26,324 nucleotides of DNA from a virus. The stretch is taken from positions 1-26,324 of IMG/VR virus record IMGVR_UViG_3300037502_002008, one strand, 5' to 3'. The position numbers were made by a program, and so were the translations under genes. Of the stretch, positions 5,944-13,206 are shown one piece after another; position 1 is the stretch's first letter; every line of letters starts with the position of its first letter. The notes under the pieces were generated by a model, which worked only from the letters and a program-made list of their open reading frames with translations, had not been told where the DNA came from and made no database searches.

Positions 5944-6885
5944 ATGGAACTTGCACGAATTGGTCAGGCGCAGCTTGACCCCATGACGGTGGCACAGGTG
6001 TTCAAGGCGTCGGGGATGTTCCCCGACATCCAGTCCGAGGCAGCGGCGTGCGCCAAGATCATCATCGGTCGCGGCCTCGGTTTGTCCGACTACGACGCAA
6101 TGACCGGGCTGCACATCATCAAGGGCAAGGCGGTCCTGGCCGCCAACCTGATGGCGGCGTCCATTAAGCGGGCCGGGAAGTACGACTACCGCGCCACCTG
6201 CTCGGACACTGCGTGCAGCATCGTGTTCTTCGGGCGCACGATGGAGGGCAAGTGGGAGGAGATCGGCACCACCGAGTTCACGCTCGAGGATGCACGGCGG
6301 GCGCAACTCGGCGGCGACAACTGGCGCAAGTGGCCGAAGGCGATGTTGTTCGCTCGCTGCATCTCTAGCGGGTACAAGCAGCATTGCCCGGATGCGCTCG
6401 GTGCCGCTCCCGTATACGTTGAGGCACACGGCGAGACGGAGATCGTTGAGGACGCCCCGCGCAGCCGCGCTGCCCTCCCGGCCCCCGAGGTCGTGGAGGC
6501 CGCCACGATGCCCCAGGACGCGCCAGTGGCCGAGGATGCCCCGAAGCCCGTCCGCAAGCGCAAGGCCGCGCAGGAGGCCCCTGCGGCCGCCCCGGCGTCG
6601 CCCAACGACATCCCGGTGGCCAAGCCCAAGGACACCTACCCGGACGAGCTCATCGGGACCTTCCGCATCCACGGGGTCGTTCGCCGGGAGGGTCGGGCCC
6701 ACGCCATTGACGCCACCGGGGAGTTCGGCCGGCTGTGGATCGCCACGACCGTGAACGAGTACGCCCGGCTCTGCGAGCAGGCCACGGACGCCGACCTCAC
6801 GCTTGACGTCGCCCGCGTGGGCAACGCCATGACCATCATGCGCGTCCTGCGCTCGAAGCCCGCCGAGGAGGCCACCCATGTCTGA
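5944..6885 (+). CDS. Putative RecT-like single-strand annealing/recombination protein with C-terminal extra domain
   Basis: It encodes 313 residues from ATG 5944. Residues 1-150 match a phage family I know as RecT-like: an opening F-x-x-SGMFPDI-x-SEA, IIIGRGLGLSDYDAMTGLHI, a GKAVLAANLMAASIKR strand-helix, AGKYDYR, FTLEDARRAQL, and WRKWPKAMLFARCISSG with a final CPDAL. Such proteins bind single-stranded DNA and anneal complementary strands. An Ala/Pro-rich linker with a basic KPVRKRK patch (about 153-235) leads to a C-terminal domain (IGTFRIHGVVRREGR..., FGRLWIATTVNEY) that I do not recognise; it may be a small beta-barrel. The neighbouring RusA supports a recombination module. The family call is from pattern memory; the fused tail is unusual. 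Confidence 0.72.
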   Translation: MELARIGQAQLDPMTVAQVFKASGMFPDIQSEAAACAKIIIGRGLGLSDYDAMTGLHIIKGKAVLAANLMAASIKRAGKYDYRATCSDTACSIVFFGRTMEGKWEEIGTTEFTLEDARRAQLGGDNWRKWPKAMLFARCISSGYKQHCPDALGAAPVYVEAHGETEIVEDAPRSRAALPAPEVVEAATMPQDAPVAEDAPKPVRKRKAAQEAPAAAPASPNDIPVAKPKDTYPDELIGTFRIHGVVRREGRAHAIDATGEFGRLWIATTVNEYARLCEQATDADLTLDVARVGNAMTIMRVLRSKPAEEATHV

Positions 6886-7156
6886 ACCGATCCGCGACTG
6901 GCAGGCCACCGCAATTAACGCCCAGCAGGCGCTCGGCAAGCTCACCGCCGAGTTTGAGGCGGCCAAGCAGCTGCACGACGAGCGGGAGGCCATCATCACG
7001 GCCCTGCGCGCCAAGATTCAGGCCCTGCAGGACGAGAACCGCGACTTCTACCGCCGCATCCACGGCAATCCCGACGCGCTGCACGAGCGGGCGCAGCAGG
7101 GCGAGCTCCACCGACCCGAGCAGGTGTTCCGCCAGGGCGGCTGGGTCGAGCGGTAG
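6878..7156 (+). CDS. Coiled-coil protein, last gene of early operon 2
   Basis: It encodes 92 residues from ATG 6878, overlapping the RecT-like gene by 8 bases. The first two thirds are a long heptad coil (LTAEFEAAKQLHDEREAIIT, LRAKIQALQDENRDFYRRIH). The tail (QQGELHRPEQVFRQGGWVER) is polar and aromatic. It may be a partner or regulator of the upstream recombinase by position only. It ends 5 bases from the end of the opposing late operon, with no terminator between them. Confidence 0.7.
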   Translation: MSEPIRDWQATAINAQQALGKLTAEFEAAKQLHDEREAIITALRAKIQALQDENRDFYRRIHGNPDALHERAQQGELHRPEQVFRQGGWVER

Positions 7157-7161
7157 GATCG

Positions 7162-7620
7162 CTAGACCATCCTCTCCCCGCCGTCGGCTCCCGCAGGAGG
7201 TTGGGACGCCGGCGGCGGGTTGTCTTTCCCGAAGGGCACGAGGCGGTTGAGCGCGGCCTGGCGCTCCTTGCACTTGCACCCCTTGGTCGGCTTGATCCCC
7301 ACCGCGGCGGCGACCTTGGCCACGACGTCCCCGAGGCCACGGAGGCGCTGTGGCGGCTTGGGAGGCGTCGGGCCCTGCCGGGCTCCTCCGACCCGTACTC
7401 GAGGTGGCAAGGGCGCTGCGGGCGTCCTCGGCGCTCGGATGGCCGTCTGGGGAATCTCGTAGATCGGCGGGTCCGTGCCGTCACCCTTGCGGGCCTCGCG
7501 GCTCGGGCAGGCGTCGCAGTTCAGGGGTAGGCCTTGGGCGCATGACGGGGTCATCCCCACCACCCGCCAGCTGCGGCAGTCGGTCACCTCAATCTGCTTG
7601 CCGTTGATCGTCAGGTGCAT
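7162..7620 (-). CDS. Cys-containing phage protein with a GLGDVVAKV / CKCKERQAALNR tail
   Basis: It encodes 152 residues starting MHLTINGKQIEVTDC at 7620, an ATGA overlap with the upstream Cys-rich gene; a longer in-frame start at 7707 lies inside that gene and is rejected. The N-terminal part has a C-x11-C-x7-CDAC set (C15, C27, C35, C38) that could bind zinc. A Pro/Arg-rich linker follows, then GLGDVVAKVAAAVGIKPTKG and CKCKERQAALNRLVPFG. I remember this tail motif, often with CGGCKxRQ, from other phage and bacterial small proteins of unknown function. It is the last gene of the late operon and meets the early operon tail to tail. Confidence 0.75.
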   Translation of the reverse strand: MHLTINGKQIEVTDCRSWRVVGMTPSCAQGLPLNCDACPSREARKGDGTDPPIYEIPQTAIRAPRTPAAPLPPRVRVGGARQGPTPPKPPQRLRGLGDVVAKVAAAVGIKPTKGCKCKERQAALNRLVPFGKDNPPPASQPPAGADGGERMV

Positions 7621-9392
7621 CAGTCGATGGAGATGACGTCGCCCGAGGTCTGGCAGAAGACGGCCGTGGCCCGGAACATCCCCTGCACGCACGGGATGAG
7701 CTGGCACTCGGGGTCATCGCATCCGCAGACGTCGTAGATGAAGGGGTAGTTGTTGCAGGTGGTCTGCGGGGTGCAAAGCCCGCAGAGCTCGTTCCACCCC
7801 GGCACGAGCAGGATGCCCGTGATGGGGTCGTAGACGTTGTTCAGGGGGTAACCCGGCACCTCAAGGCAGGTCGGGACGTCGACGTTGAAGTCCGTGTCGA
7901 CGCAGATGCTCTGCGTGCTGCCCTCGGGCTCGTAGACCCGCGCCATGGTGTACCGGAGCCCGGCGCTGTATTCCGCAGGCGACAGCGTGTTCACGCCGAT
8001 GGACGCATTCTGGACGATGCCATACGGGGCCGGGCTGTACGGGGCGAGCTTCTGGCACGCGCAGACCCGCCAGCGCTGGCTGCGCCCGGTCAGGATCACG
8101 CTCACGGTGAAGTTCGCCACGTTGATCTGGATGCGGTCGACGAACAGGTAGTCGCCCGTGGACGACGGTGGGCGCACGTTCGGGCCGTCGCCGCAGTCAA
8201 AGCACCCCTGGCGGTTTCCAAACCAGAAGTACTGGTTCAGCCAGGTTGCGGTCACAAGCGGATTGAGCCTGTCCGTGATGCGGTCGGAGATGTCCTGCGC
8301 GTCCCCGCTGAAGACGTTGATCGTGTAGTCGCAGACCGTCAGGCAGGTCGCCGGCAGGATGCCCCACCCCGTGTTGATCGTGCAGTCGTTGATATTGGAG
8401 ACCGAGACCTTCCCGAGGTACAGGGCCTCGATGGCCGCGAAGTCGGCCGGGTCGGTGATGTCCAGTCCCGCCGCCTGCGCGTAGCAGGCGCTGAAGACGA
8501 TCTCGAGCGCGTCGGCGATGTAGTAGTCCCCGAAGACGTCCGTGAGCGAGTACTGGGTTTCGACGGTGTACGACTCGCTCGCGTCAACCTCGCTCGAGCA
8601 CAGGCCGGGGATGCTCACGCAGGGGTCCGGGTACGGGTCGTCGTCGCAGCACTGGAGCGCGTCGAAGCAGTCCGGGCACTCGGCAAACTCCAGCACCGAA
8701 TACTCGTACCACGCCGTCGACGAGATGGGCGCGAGCGGCGAGAGAATCGTGACGCCCGGCGGCGGGTCCCGCTGGTAGCAGAGGCCGACGTCCTGCTCGA
8801 GGAACTTGGACATGGAGGCGTAGGTCTCGGGGCGGTTGACGTCACACCGGAGGTTGAACGGCACCCCCCACTCGTTGTAGCAGGCGGTGGCGTTGCTTGA
8901 GACCGTCACGGGGAAGACCGTGCCGAACTGGTCCTGGTACAGGTAGCACTCGGCGATGGTGTCCTCGCACGGCGACGCCGGCGGCAGGATCACGGGGCCT
9001 TCCCCGGTCGACAGGTCCGCGATGCCGCCCGGCTCGATGTTGGCTTGGGACGGGTCGGGCCGGCAGCAGGGCTCCTCGCCCTTGGGGAACGTCGCTACGA
9101 GGATTCCGACGTTCGTCGGGACGGTCGGCGTCGGCGGCGGGCAGGGGGCCGAGTAGAAGTTCGTCAGAGTAAAGGCGCACCCCTGGTACCCGATGACATA
9201 GCAGGTGTCCGGGTCAGGCGGCAGCGGGATGCCGAGCGCCTTGAGGTACCACTCGCAGAACTCGATGCGCGTGACCCCCGACTCGCAGCACGGCTCGCAG
9301 CAGTACGAGTCGAACCAGTCCGGGCAGATATCCGCCCACCAGATGACGCCAGGGGGTTCGCAGCAGCAGGTGACGGCCGTAACCGCGCTCAC
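7620..9392 (-). CDS. Extremely cysteine-rich late protein, probably virion-associated
   Basis: It encodes 590 residues from a GTG at 9392 that overlaps the stop of a 15-codon frame (GTGA). By my count about 43 residues are Cys (7%), many in pairs or clusters: TCCCEPP at the start, YCCEPCCE near 31-36, QCCDDD, VCACQ, CGLC, VCGCDDPEC near the end. It is also rich in Pro, Asp, Tyr and Trp. The spacing does not form a repeated zinc-finger pattern. No signal peptide or membrane segment is seen. Its place in the late operon, past the tailspike and the membrane proteins, suggests a structural or cell-surface-acting protein stabilised by disulfides or metal. I recognise no family. Confidence 0.82.
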   Translation of the reverse strand: MSAVTAVTCCCEPPGVIWWADICPDWFDSYCCEPCCESGVTRIEFCEWYLKALGIPLPPDPDTCYVIGYQGCAFTLTNFYSAPCPPPTPTVPTNVGILVATFPKGEEPCCRPDPSQANIEPGGIADLSTGEGPVILPPASPCEDTIAECYLYQDQFGTVFPVTVSSNATACYNEWGVPFNLRCDVNRPETYASMSKFLEQDVGLCYQRDPPPGVTILSPLAPISSTAWYEYSVLEFAECPDCFDALQCCDDDPYPDPCVSIPGLCSSEVDASESYTVETQYSLTDVFGDYYIADALEIVFSACYAQAAGLDITDPADFAAIEALYLGKVSVSNINDCTINTGWGILPATCLTVCDYTINVFSGDAQDISDRITDRLNPLVTATWLNQYFWFGNRQGCFDCGDGPNVRPPSSTGDYLFVDRIQINVANFTVSVILTGRSQRWRVCACQKLAPYSPAPYGIVQNASIGVNTLSPAEYSAGLRYTMARVYEPEGSTQSICVDTDFNVDVPTCLEVPGYPLNNVYDPITGILLVPGWNELCGLCTPQTTCNNYPFIYDVCGCDDPECQLIPCVQGMFRATAVFCQTSGDVISID

Positions 9393-9436
9393 GCCACCAT
9401 GACGATGCAGAGGGCGATGATCAGGAAGGGCATCAC
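9389..9436 (-). CDS. Possible 15-residue hydrophobic peptide
   Basis: GTG-ATG at 9436/9433 opens a 15-codon frame reading VMPFLIIALCIVMVA. The GTG overlaps the stop of the 42-residue gene, and its TGA overlaps the GTG of the Cys-rich gene, so it bridges both by GTGA couplings. The product would be almost entirely hydrophobic. There is no separate Shine-Dalgarno. It may instead serve only as a coupling leader for the next gene. Confidence 0.3.
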   Translation of the reverse strand: MMPFLIIALCIVMVA

Positions 9437-9561
9437 TTGCGGCCGAGCTTCGAGAGGAGCCACGAGAACGGGAAGAGCTGGCCAGCGATGTAACCGCCGA
9501 GCGCCGCGGCCGCCACGGCCCAGATGCTGCCGAGGAGCGAGGAGAGGTCTGCGAGGATCAT
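9433..9561 (-). CDS. Small single-span membrane protein
   Basis: It encodes 42 residues starting MILADLSSLLGSIWAV at 9561, in an ATGA overlap with the lipoprotein gene. Residues about 8-34 form one long hydrophobic segment (AVAAAALGGYIAG), followed by a basic end (LLSKLGRK). The size and topology fit a mini-holin or an accessory of a lysis cassette. The position directly after a spanin-like pair supports this, but no family is recognised. Confidence 0.6.
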   Translation of the reverse strand: MILADLSSLLGSIWAVAAAALGGYIAGQLFPFSWLLSKLGRK

Positions 9562-10070
9562 GTCTTGGGCTTCCTTTGTGCTTGAGCCTTACGGAACGCC
9601 GCGTCGAACTCGGGGTCTTGCGCCCGCATCGCCGCCACGTACTCCCGATCTCCCTCGGGCCGGGACGGGTCTAGCATATCGGCGGCGAGCTGCGCTTGGT
9701 TGACCTTCTTCCGGGGTAACCACCCGACCGCGATGCGGGCGGCCTGGCCAAGGCCGCTCTGCCAGACAAAGACCACCACCGCCACGGCGATCACGGCCGC
9801 CGCCACCCAGACGAGGGTGGACATCCACGCCGGCGTCCGGTCGGCCGTTCCCGGCAGGTCCTCGTGGATGGTTGCCGCGAGGGCGTCGATCCGCTCGGCG
9901 CGGGCCACGACCTCGGGCTGCTCGGTGGTGTTCCCAAGCACCATGAGGGCCTTGGCCTCGCTGCGGATGTCGTTCGCCGTGCCGGCAATGCGAGCCGTGG
10001 GGCTGCAGGCCGTCAAAGCAAGGCTACCGATGAGACTCAAGCTGGCGGTCAATCTTGTCCAGCCGTTCAT
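9558..10070 (-). CDS. Lipoprotein with internal membrane span; spanin-like candidate
   Basis: It encodes 170 residues. The N terminus is a lipoprotein signal peptide: MNGWTR, a hydrophobic LTASLSLIGSLALTA, and a lipobox L19-T-A-C22. A helical periplasmic part (AERIDALAATIHEDL) is followed by a strong membrane span at about 83-103 (STLVWVAAAVIAVAVVVFVW) and a basic/acidic cytoplasmic tail (LPRKKVNQAQ...). A lipid anchor in the outer membrane plus an inner-membrane span is the plan of unimolecular spanins, which fuse both membranes at the end of lysis. The start lies 47 bases inside the preceding membrane-protein gene in another frame, as Rz1 does in Rz. A different membrane role cannot be excluded. 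Confidence 0.75.
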   Translation of the reverse strand: MNGWTRLTASLSLIGSLALTACSPTARIAGTANDIRSEAKALMVLGNTTEQPEVVARAERIDALAATIHEDLPGTADRTPAWMSTLVWVAAAVIAVAVVVFVWQSGLGQAARIAVGWLPRKKVNQAQLAADMLDPSRPEGDREYVAAMRAQDPEFDAAFRKAQAQRKPKT

Positions 10071-10224
10071 TGATCGCTTCCTGCTGGGTCACGAGCCGCA
10101 TGAGCAGACGGTCGTGGGTGAGGTATCCGCCGCCAAGGATGGTGAGCAGCGTGATTGCCACGCCGATGATGCCCGCCCAATCGCGCAGCGACAGCTTGAC
10201 GATGTTGTTCCGCTCTATGGTCAT
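10024..10224 (-). CDS. Small membrane protein with coiled-coil tail; holin or i-spanin-like
   Basis: It encodes 66 residues from ATG 10224. One membrane span lies at about 16-35 (WAGIIGVAITLLTILGGGYL) after a short polar N terminus, and the rest is a helical coil (LLMRLVTQQEAINERLDKID). That is the plan of inner-membrane spanins and of some small holin-associated proteins. The last 47 bases overlap the lipoprotein gene out of frame. It stands 9 bases after the 52-residue gene with only a poor ribosome site, so coupling is likely. Confidence 0.7.
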   Translation of the reverse strand: MTIERNNIVKLSLRDWAGIIGVAITLLTILGGGYLTHDRLLMRLVTQQEAINERLDKIDRQLESHR

Positions 10225-10233
10225 GTCGTGATT

Positions 10234-10392
10234 TCAGGTCTTGAGGTTACTTGTGGCCTGTTCAATGATCGCCACCAAAATGGCTTTCACTTCGTCCTCT
10301 GACTTGCCCTTCGTTGAGCCAGGAGTAGTTGCGACGGTCATGCCGTCGATGACATACAGATCGTCCGACACCTGTTGAATCTCCATAATCAT
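10234..10392 (-). CDS. Small hypothetical protein downstream of tailspike
   Basis: It encodes 52 residues (MIMEIQQVSDDLYVIDGMTV...), from ATG 10392 in an ATGA overlap with the tailspike stop. A second in-frame ATG follows two codons later. The start forms short strands around DDLYVIDG, and the end is a helix (EDEVKAILVAIIEQATSNL). It keeps the lower GC content of the preceding tailspike region. Small genes at this position are often tail-fibre chaperones or caps, but no family is recognised. Confidence 0.65.
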   Translation of the reverse strand: MIMEIQQVSDDLYVIDGMTVATTPGSTKGKSEDEVKAILVAIIEQATSNLKT

Positions 10393-13205
10393 CCCCACGA
10401 GAACAGAGTGACCGTATAAGCACTTGCAAAGTTGTTTCGCACCTGCACGAGGCCACTATCTTGGCCGATGCAGATTTTGTTGCTGGTCGTAGCGGCGTTT
10501 CCGGTTGTTGCAATTGCCACGGCGCTTGAGCCAACAAAGTGCTGCACAAGCGTTCCCGATGCGCCGCTGAACATCGCGTTGACATCGCCCCCAAACGTAG
10601 TTCCGCTCAACAAGCGCAGTCCGCCGTTAGATGTGTATGTCCGTTGTGGGAACGTATAAACGCCCCCAGAGCCCGCTAGTGTCACGACTTGAATTGAGAA
10701 CTGGCTCCCGATCTCTTCCATGGGTGACACGCCGCCAATGCGAGGAAGGAATGCCGTCGTGGTAGTGCGTACCTTCGCCGCTTCCTGACCTATTCCAATG
10801 TTGTTGAGTGCGGTGATCTTTGCCGGATACAAGGTTCCTGTGCCGGTGTTCTCCAAGTGCAGGACATCCGTGCCGCTTGTGTTGACGTTGTTGGTGCAGA
10901 CGATGATGTTGTTGTCGTACACCCCACTCGATGAGTTGCACATGAATGCCGTGGCTATGTCACTCACGGCGTTGTCGGTGATCGTCATGTACAGCTTGTC
11001 GGCAGTCGCGCCTCGCAGTGCGGTATTCAGGAAATACTTGACCTGACCACCCATCACGCGGTTTCCCCTGATGACCGCAAACATCGGCTTTGCGGCTGCG
11101 CCGCTCGGCATTGCTCCCTCTGAATCATCAAGCACGTACAGAAGTTGACCCGTTGCGGTGGGCACGTTGTTGAACACCACGTTGTTTTCGATTGTGATGC
11201 TTCGGGCCCGTTGATATGTGCCAGGAACAAAAAACGAGATGCAGTTGCTCCCGGCTTGGTTTAGCGTCGCCAGTACGCTGAACGGACTCGTGGTATCTGG
11301 CGCAACGTCATAGTGCCAGACGTTGTTCACAATCGTCCCCGCCTGCACCTGAAAGTTGGCGATGCCGCCGAAACTTGCTGCTGCTGTGTTGGCGCTGGCG
11401 CACGGCTTGATGCTGAACCGAAACGAATTGTTGGCGACGATTGTCTCGTCGTTTTGGATCTTGAGAGCGCGACCTTTGCAGTTCACGAACGTGTTGTTAG
11501 TGACGGTGGCGCTTGTCGCTCTGTAGGTTGTTCCTGTAACAAGGCCTCCAAAGATGACGAGCCCATCCGTGTCTTGGTTGGATGCACTGCCAGTTGTTTC
11601 CTGGTTGAGGATGTTGGAAATCAAACACCCCGACACGTTCGTGGCCTGCGGATAAAGGCCTGATTGTTCTGTGACGACAATCGCCTGCGTACCGTTTGAG
11701 CCGGGCGTGTTCGACAACGGCTCTCGCGTGAAATCCTTTGCAATGCAATTCGTGATTGACACAAACTCATACCCACCGGCAATGTAAACACCGATGCAAC
11801 CTTTGTTCCCACCTACACCCGCTGTAACAGCAAGGCCGTTTTTGAACTCACAGTTGTCTAGCTTGACGGTGGTGGTGGATGCGCCCGCAGTTCCGGTAGT
11901 GTTGTCGATCCGCAGGATTGACTGAGCCTTGGAGTTCGCGTCGAAAGTCAGACCGGAAATCTCCACGCTGAATGCCGCGCAGGTCAGATAAATCATTTGA
12001 TTCACCTGCGATGCGGGGTTGGCCCTTATCGTCGCCTCATCGCCGAAGATCGTTAGTTTTCCCGTCAGCGTCTTCGTAATTTGCGTCGTTCCCGTTTGAT
12101 TCATGGAATACGTGCCAGCCGGGAAGAACAACGTTTTCCCCATCGCGGCGGTAATCGCCGCGCTGATTGCAGCCGTGTCATCCGTCACCCCATCGCCGAC
12201 CGCGCCGAAGTTCTTGACGCTTATAATTTCGTTCAGTCTGTTGGCGACGGTGCGCGTGACCGATCCGGGCGTGGGAGTGTAAGTCGCAAGGGTCGCGCTG
12301 GTCGCAAGCAGCGTAGAGGCCACGTGATCCCATTGGCCTCCGTTGTACTGCCATACGTCCCCGGTCGCAGGAGCCGCCGTATTGATCTGCACACCCGCAA
12401 GCCCATCGACCGTCGGTCCCGGATAGGTCCCGGCGAGGTCGCCGCTTGCAGCTCCGGTGGGCGTTCTCGCGTCGTTGAGGCGGCTGTCCGTCGCCTCTAC
12501 GGGCTTGCCGACGGTCGCGCTGCCGCTTGCCGCGAAGTCACAGGACAGCGTGACGTTTGCCGTCAGGTCGCCGCCGCCCGTCAGGCCCGTGCCCGCAATG
12601 ACCTGGCGCGTCAGGGGCACTCGCTGGGCGAGGTCTGTGGTGAGGTTCGCCACCTGGCTCTGGGCGAGCCCGCCGGCGGGGATCGGGTCGCTGCCGGCGC
12701 TACCGTGCGTGCCGCCGTGGCTCGTCGGCGTGCGGGCGTCTGACAGGCGGGTATCGGTCGCGCTCACGGCCTGCGTGGCGCTGCCGCCCCCGCTCGGGGC
12801 GAGGTCGACGTTCAGGGTGACGTCGGTCGACAGCGCGCCGCCACCCGTCAGGGCCGTCCCTGCGGTCACGAGGCGCGTCGTCGGGACCTTGGCCGCAAGG
12901 TCCGAAACGAGGTTCACGACCTGCGTCTGGGCAAGCGTGACCGGATCGCTCCCCCCGGAAGCGTGCGAGCTCGCGTGCAGCGCTGGGGTGCGGGCATCCG
13001 AGAGACGCGAATCGGTGGCGCGCACCAGTTGGTTCGCCGTGCCGCCCCCGTTCGGGGCAAGGTCGGCCGCAATCGTGCCTGCGCCGACGAGCGTGCCGCC
13101 AGGCGTACCGTCTGCGAGCAGGCCATTGCCGGCGGTTAACGACGACAGGCCGCCAACCGACACCACGTTGCTGTTCTGGGTGACGTCGATCTCAATATCG
13201 GCCAT
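10389..13205 (-). CDS. Tailspike/tail fibre with N-terminal repeats and a pectate-lyase-like beta-helix
   Basis: It encodes 938 residues. Residues 26-272 hold three imperfect repeats with SATDTRLSDARTP-type cores, which fit an elongated shaft. At about 328 the motif SVKNFGAVGDGVTDDTAAI, then LFFPAGTYSM, marks the start of a pectate-lyase-3-type right-handed beta-helix, as in many depolymerase tailspikes. Asn-rich rungs (TNNTFVNCKGRAL, IVNNVW, NNIGIG) continue to about 830. The C-terminal 100 residues are beta-rich and end in VTLFSWG. The expected role is trimeric receptor binding or surface glycan cleavage. The DNA encoding the beta-helix is clearly less GC-rich than the part encoding the repeats, indicating a mosaic gene. 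Start ATG 13205 follows GGAG and lies one base past the upstream stop. Confidence 0.88.
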   Translation of the reverse strand: MADIEIDVTQNSNVVSVGGLSSLTAGNGLLADGTPGGTLVGAGTIAADLAPNGGGTANQLVRATDSRLSDARTPALHASSHASGGSDPVTLAQTQVVNLVSDLAAKVPTTRLVTAGTALTGGGALSTDVTLNVDLAPSGGGSATQAVSATDTRLSDARTPTSHGGTHGSAGSDPIPAGGLAQSQVANLTTDLAQRVPLTRQVIAGTGLTGGGDLTANVTLSCDFAASGSATVGKPVEATDSRLNDARTPTGAASGDLAGTYPGPTVDGLAGVQINTAAPATGDVWQYNGGQWDHVASTLLATSATLATYTPTPGSVTRTVANRLNEIISVKNFGAVGDGVTDDTAAISAAITAAMGKTLFFPAGTYSMNQTGTTQITKTLTGKLTIFGDEATIRANPASQVNQMIYLTCAAFSVEISGLTFDANSKAQSILRIDNTTGTAGASTTTVKLDNCEFKNGLAVTAGVGGNKGCIGVYIAGGYEFVSITNCIAKDFTREPLSNTPGSNGTQAIVVTEQSGLYPQATNVSGCLISNILNQETTGSASNQDTDGLVIFGGLVTGTTYRATSATVTNNTFVNCKGRALKIQNDETIVANNSFRFSIKPCASANTAAASFGGIANFQVQAGTIVNNVWHYDVAPDTTSPFSVLATLNQAGSNCISFFVPGTYQRARSITIENNVVFNNVPTATGQLLYVLDDSEGAMPSGAAAKPMFAVIRGNRVMGGQVKYFLNTALRGATADKLYMTITDNAVSDIATAFMCNSSSGVYDNNIIVCTNNVNTSGTDVLHLENTGTGTLYPAKITALNNIGIGQEAAKVRTTTTAFLPRIGGVSPMEEIGSQFSIQVVTLAGSGGVYTFPQRTYTSNGGLRLLSGTTFGGDVNAMFSGASGTLVQHFVGSSAVAIATTGNAATTSNKICIGQDSGLVQVRNNFASAYTVTLFSWG
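12390..13130 (-). repeat. Three degenerate ~85-residue coding repeats in the tailspike shaft
   Basis: Residues about 26-109, 110-198 and 199-272 align around a G-TALTGGG / DLAPSGGG start, an A-TD-RL-DARTP core, an SGGSDP-like turn (copies 1 and 2) and a L-Q-QV-NL end. The third copy is divergent and switches into GDLAGTYPGPTVDGL. The repeats are protein-level; DNA identity is moderate. They resemble the shaft repeats of other phage fibres. Confidence 0.7.
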
Positions 13206-13206
13206 G

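Noticed and set aside
5926-7014. 362-residue minus-strand open frame over the RecT-like gene
   Set aside because: It is an antisense shadow created by high GC; the plus frame has promoter, ribosome site and family motifs.
12390-13130. Possible CRISPR or DNA repeat array
   Set aside because: The repeats are long, degenerate and coding, matching fibre-shaft protein repeats; there are no short direct repeats with spacers.
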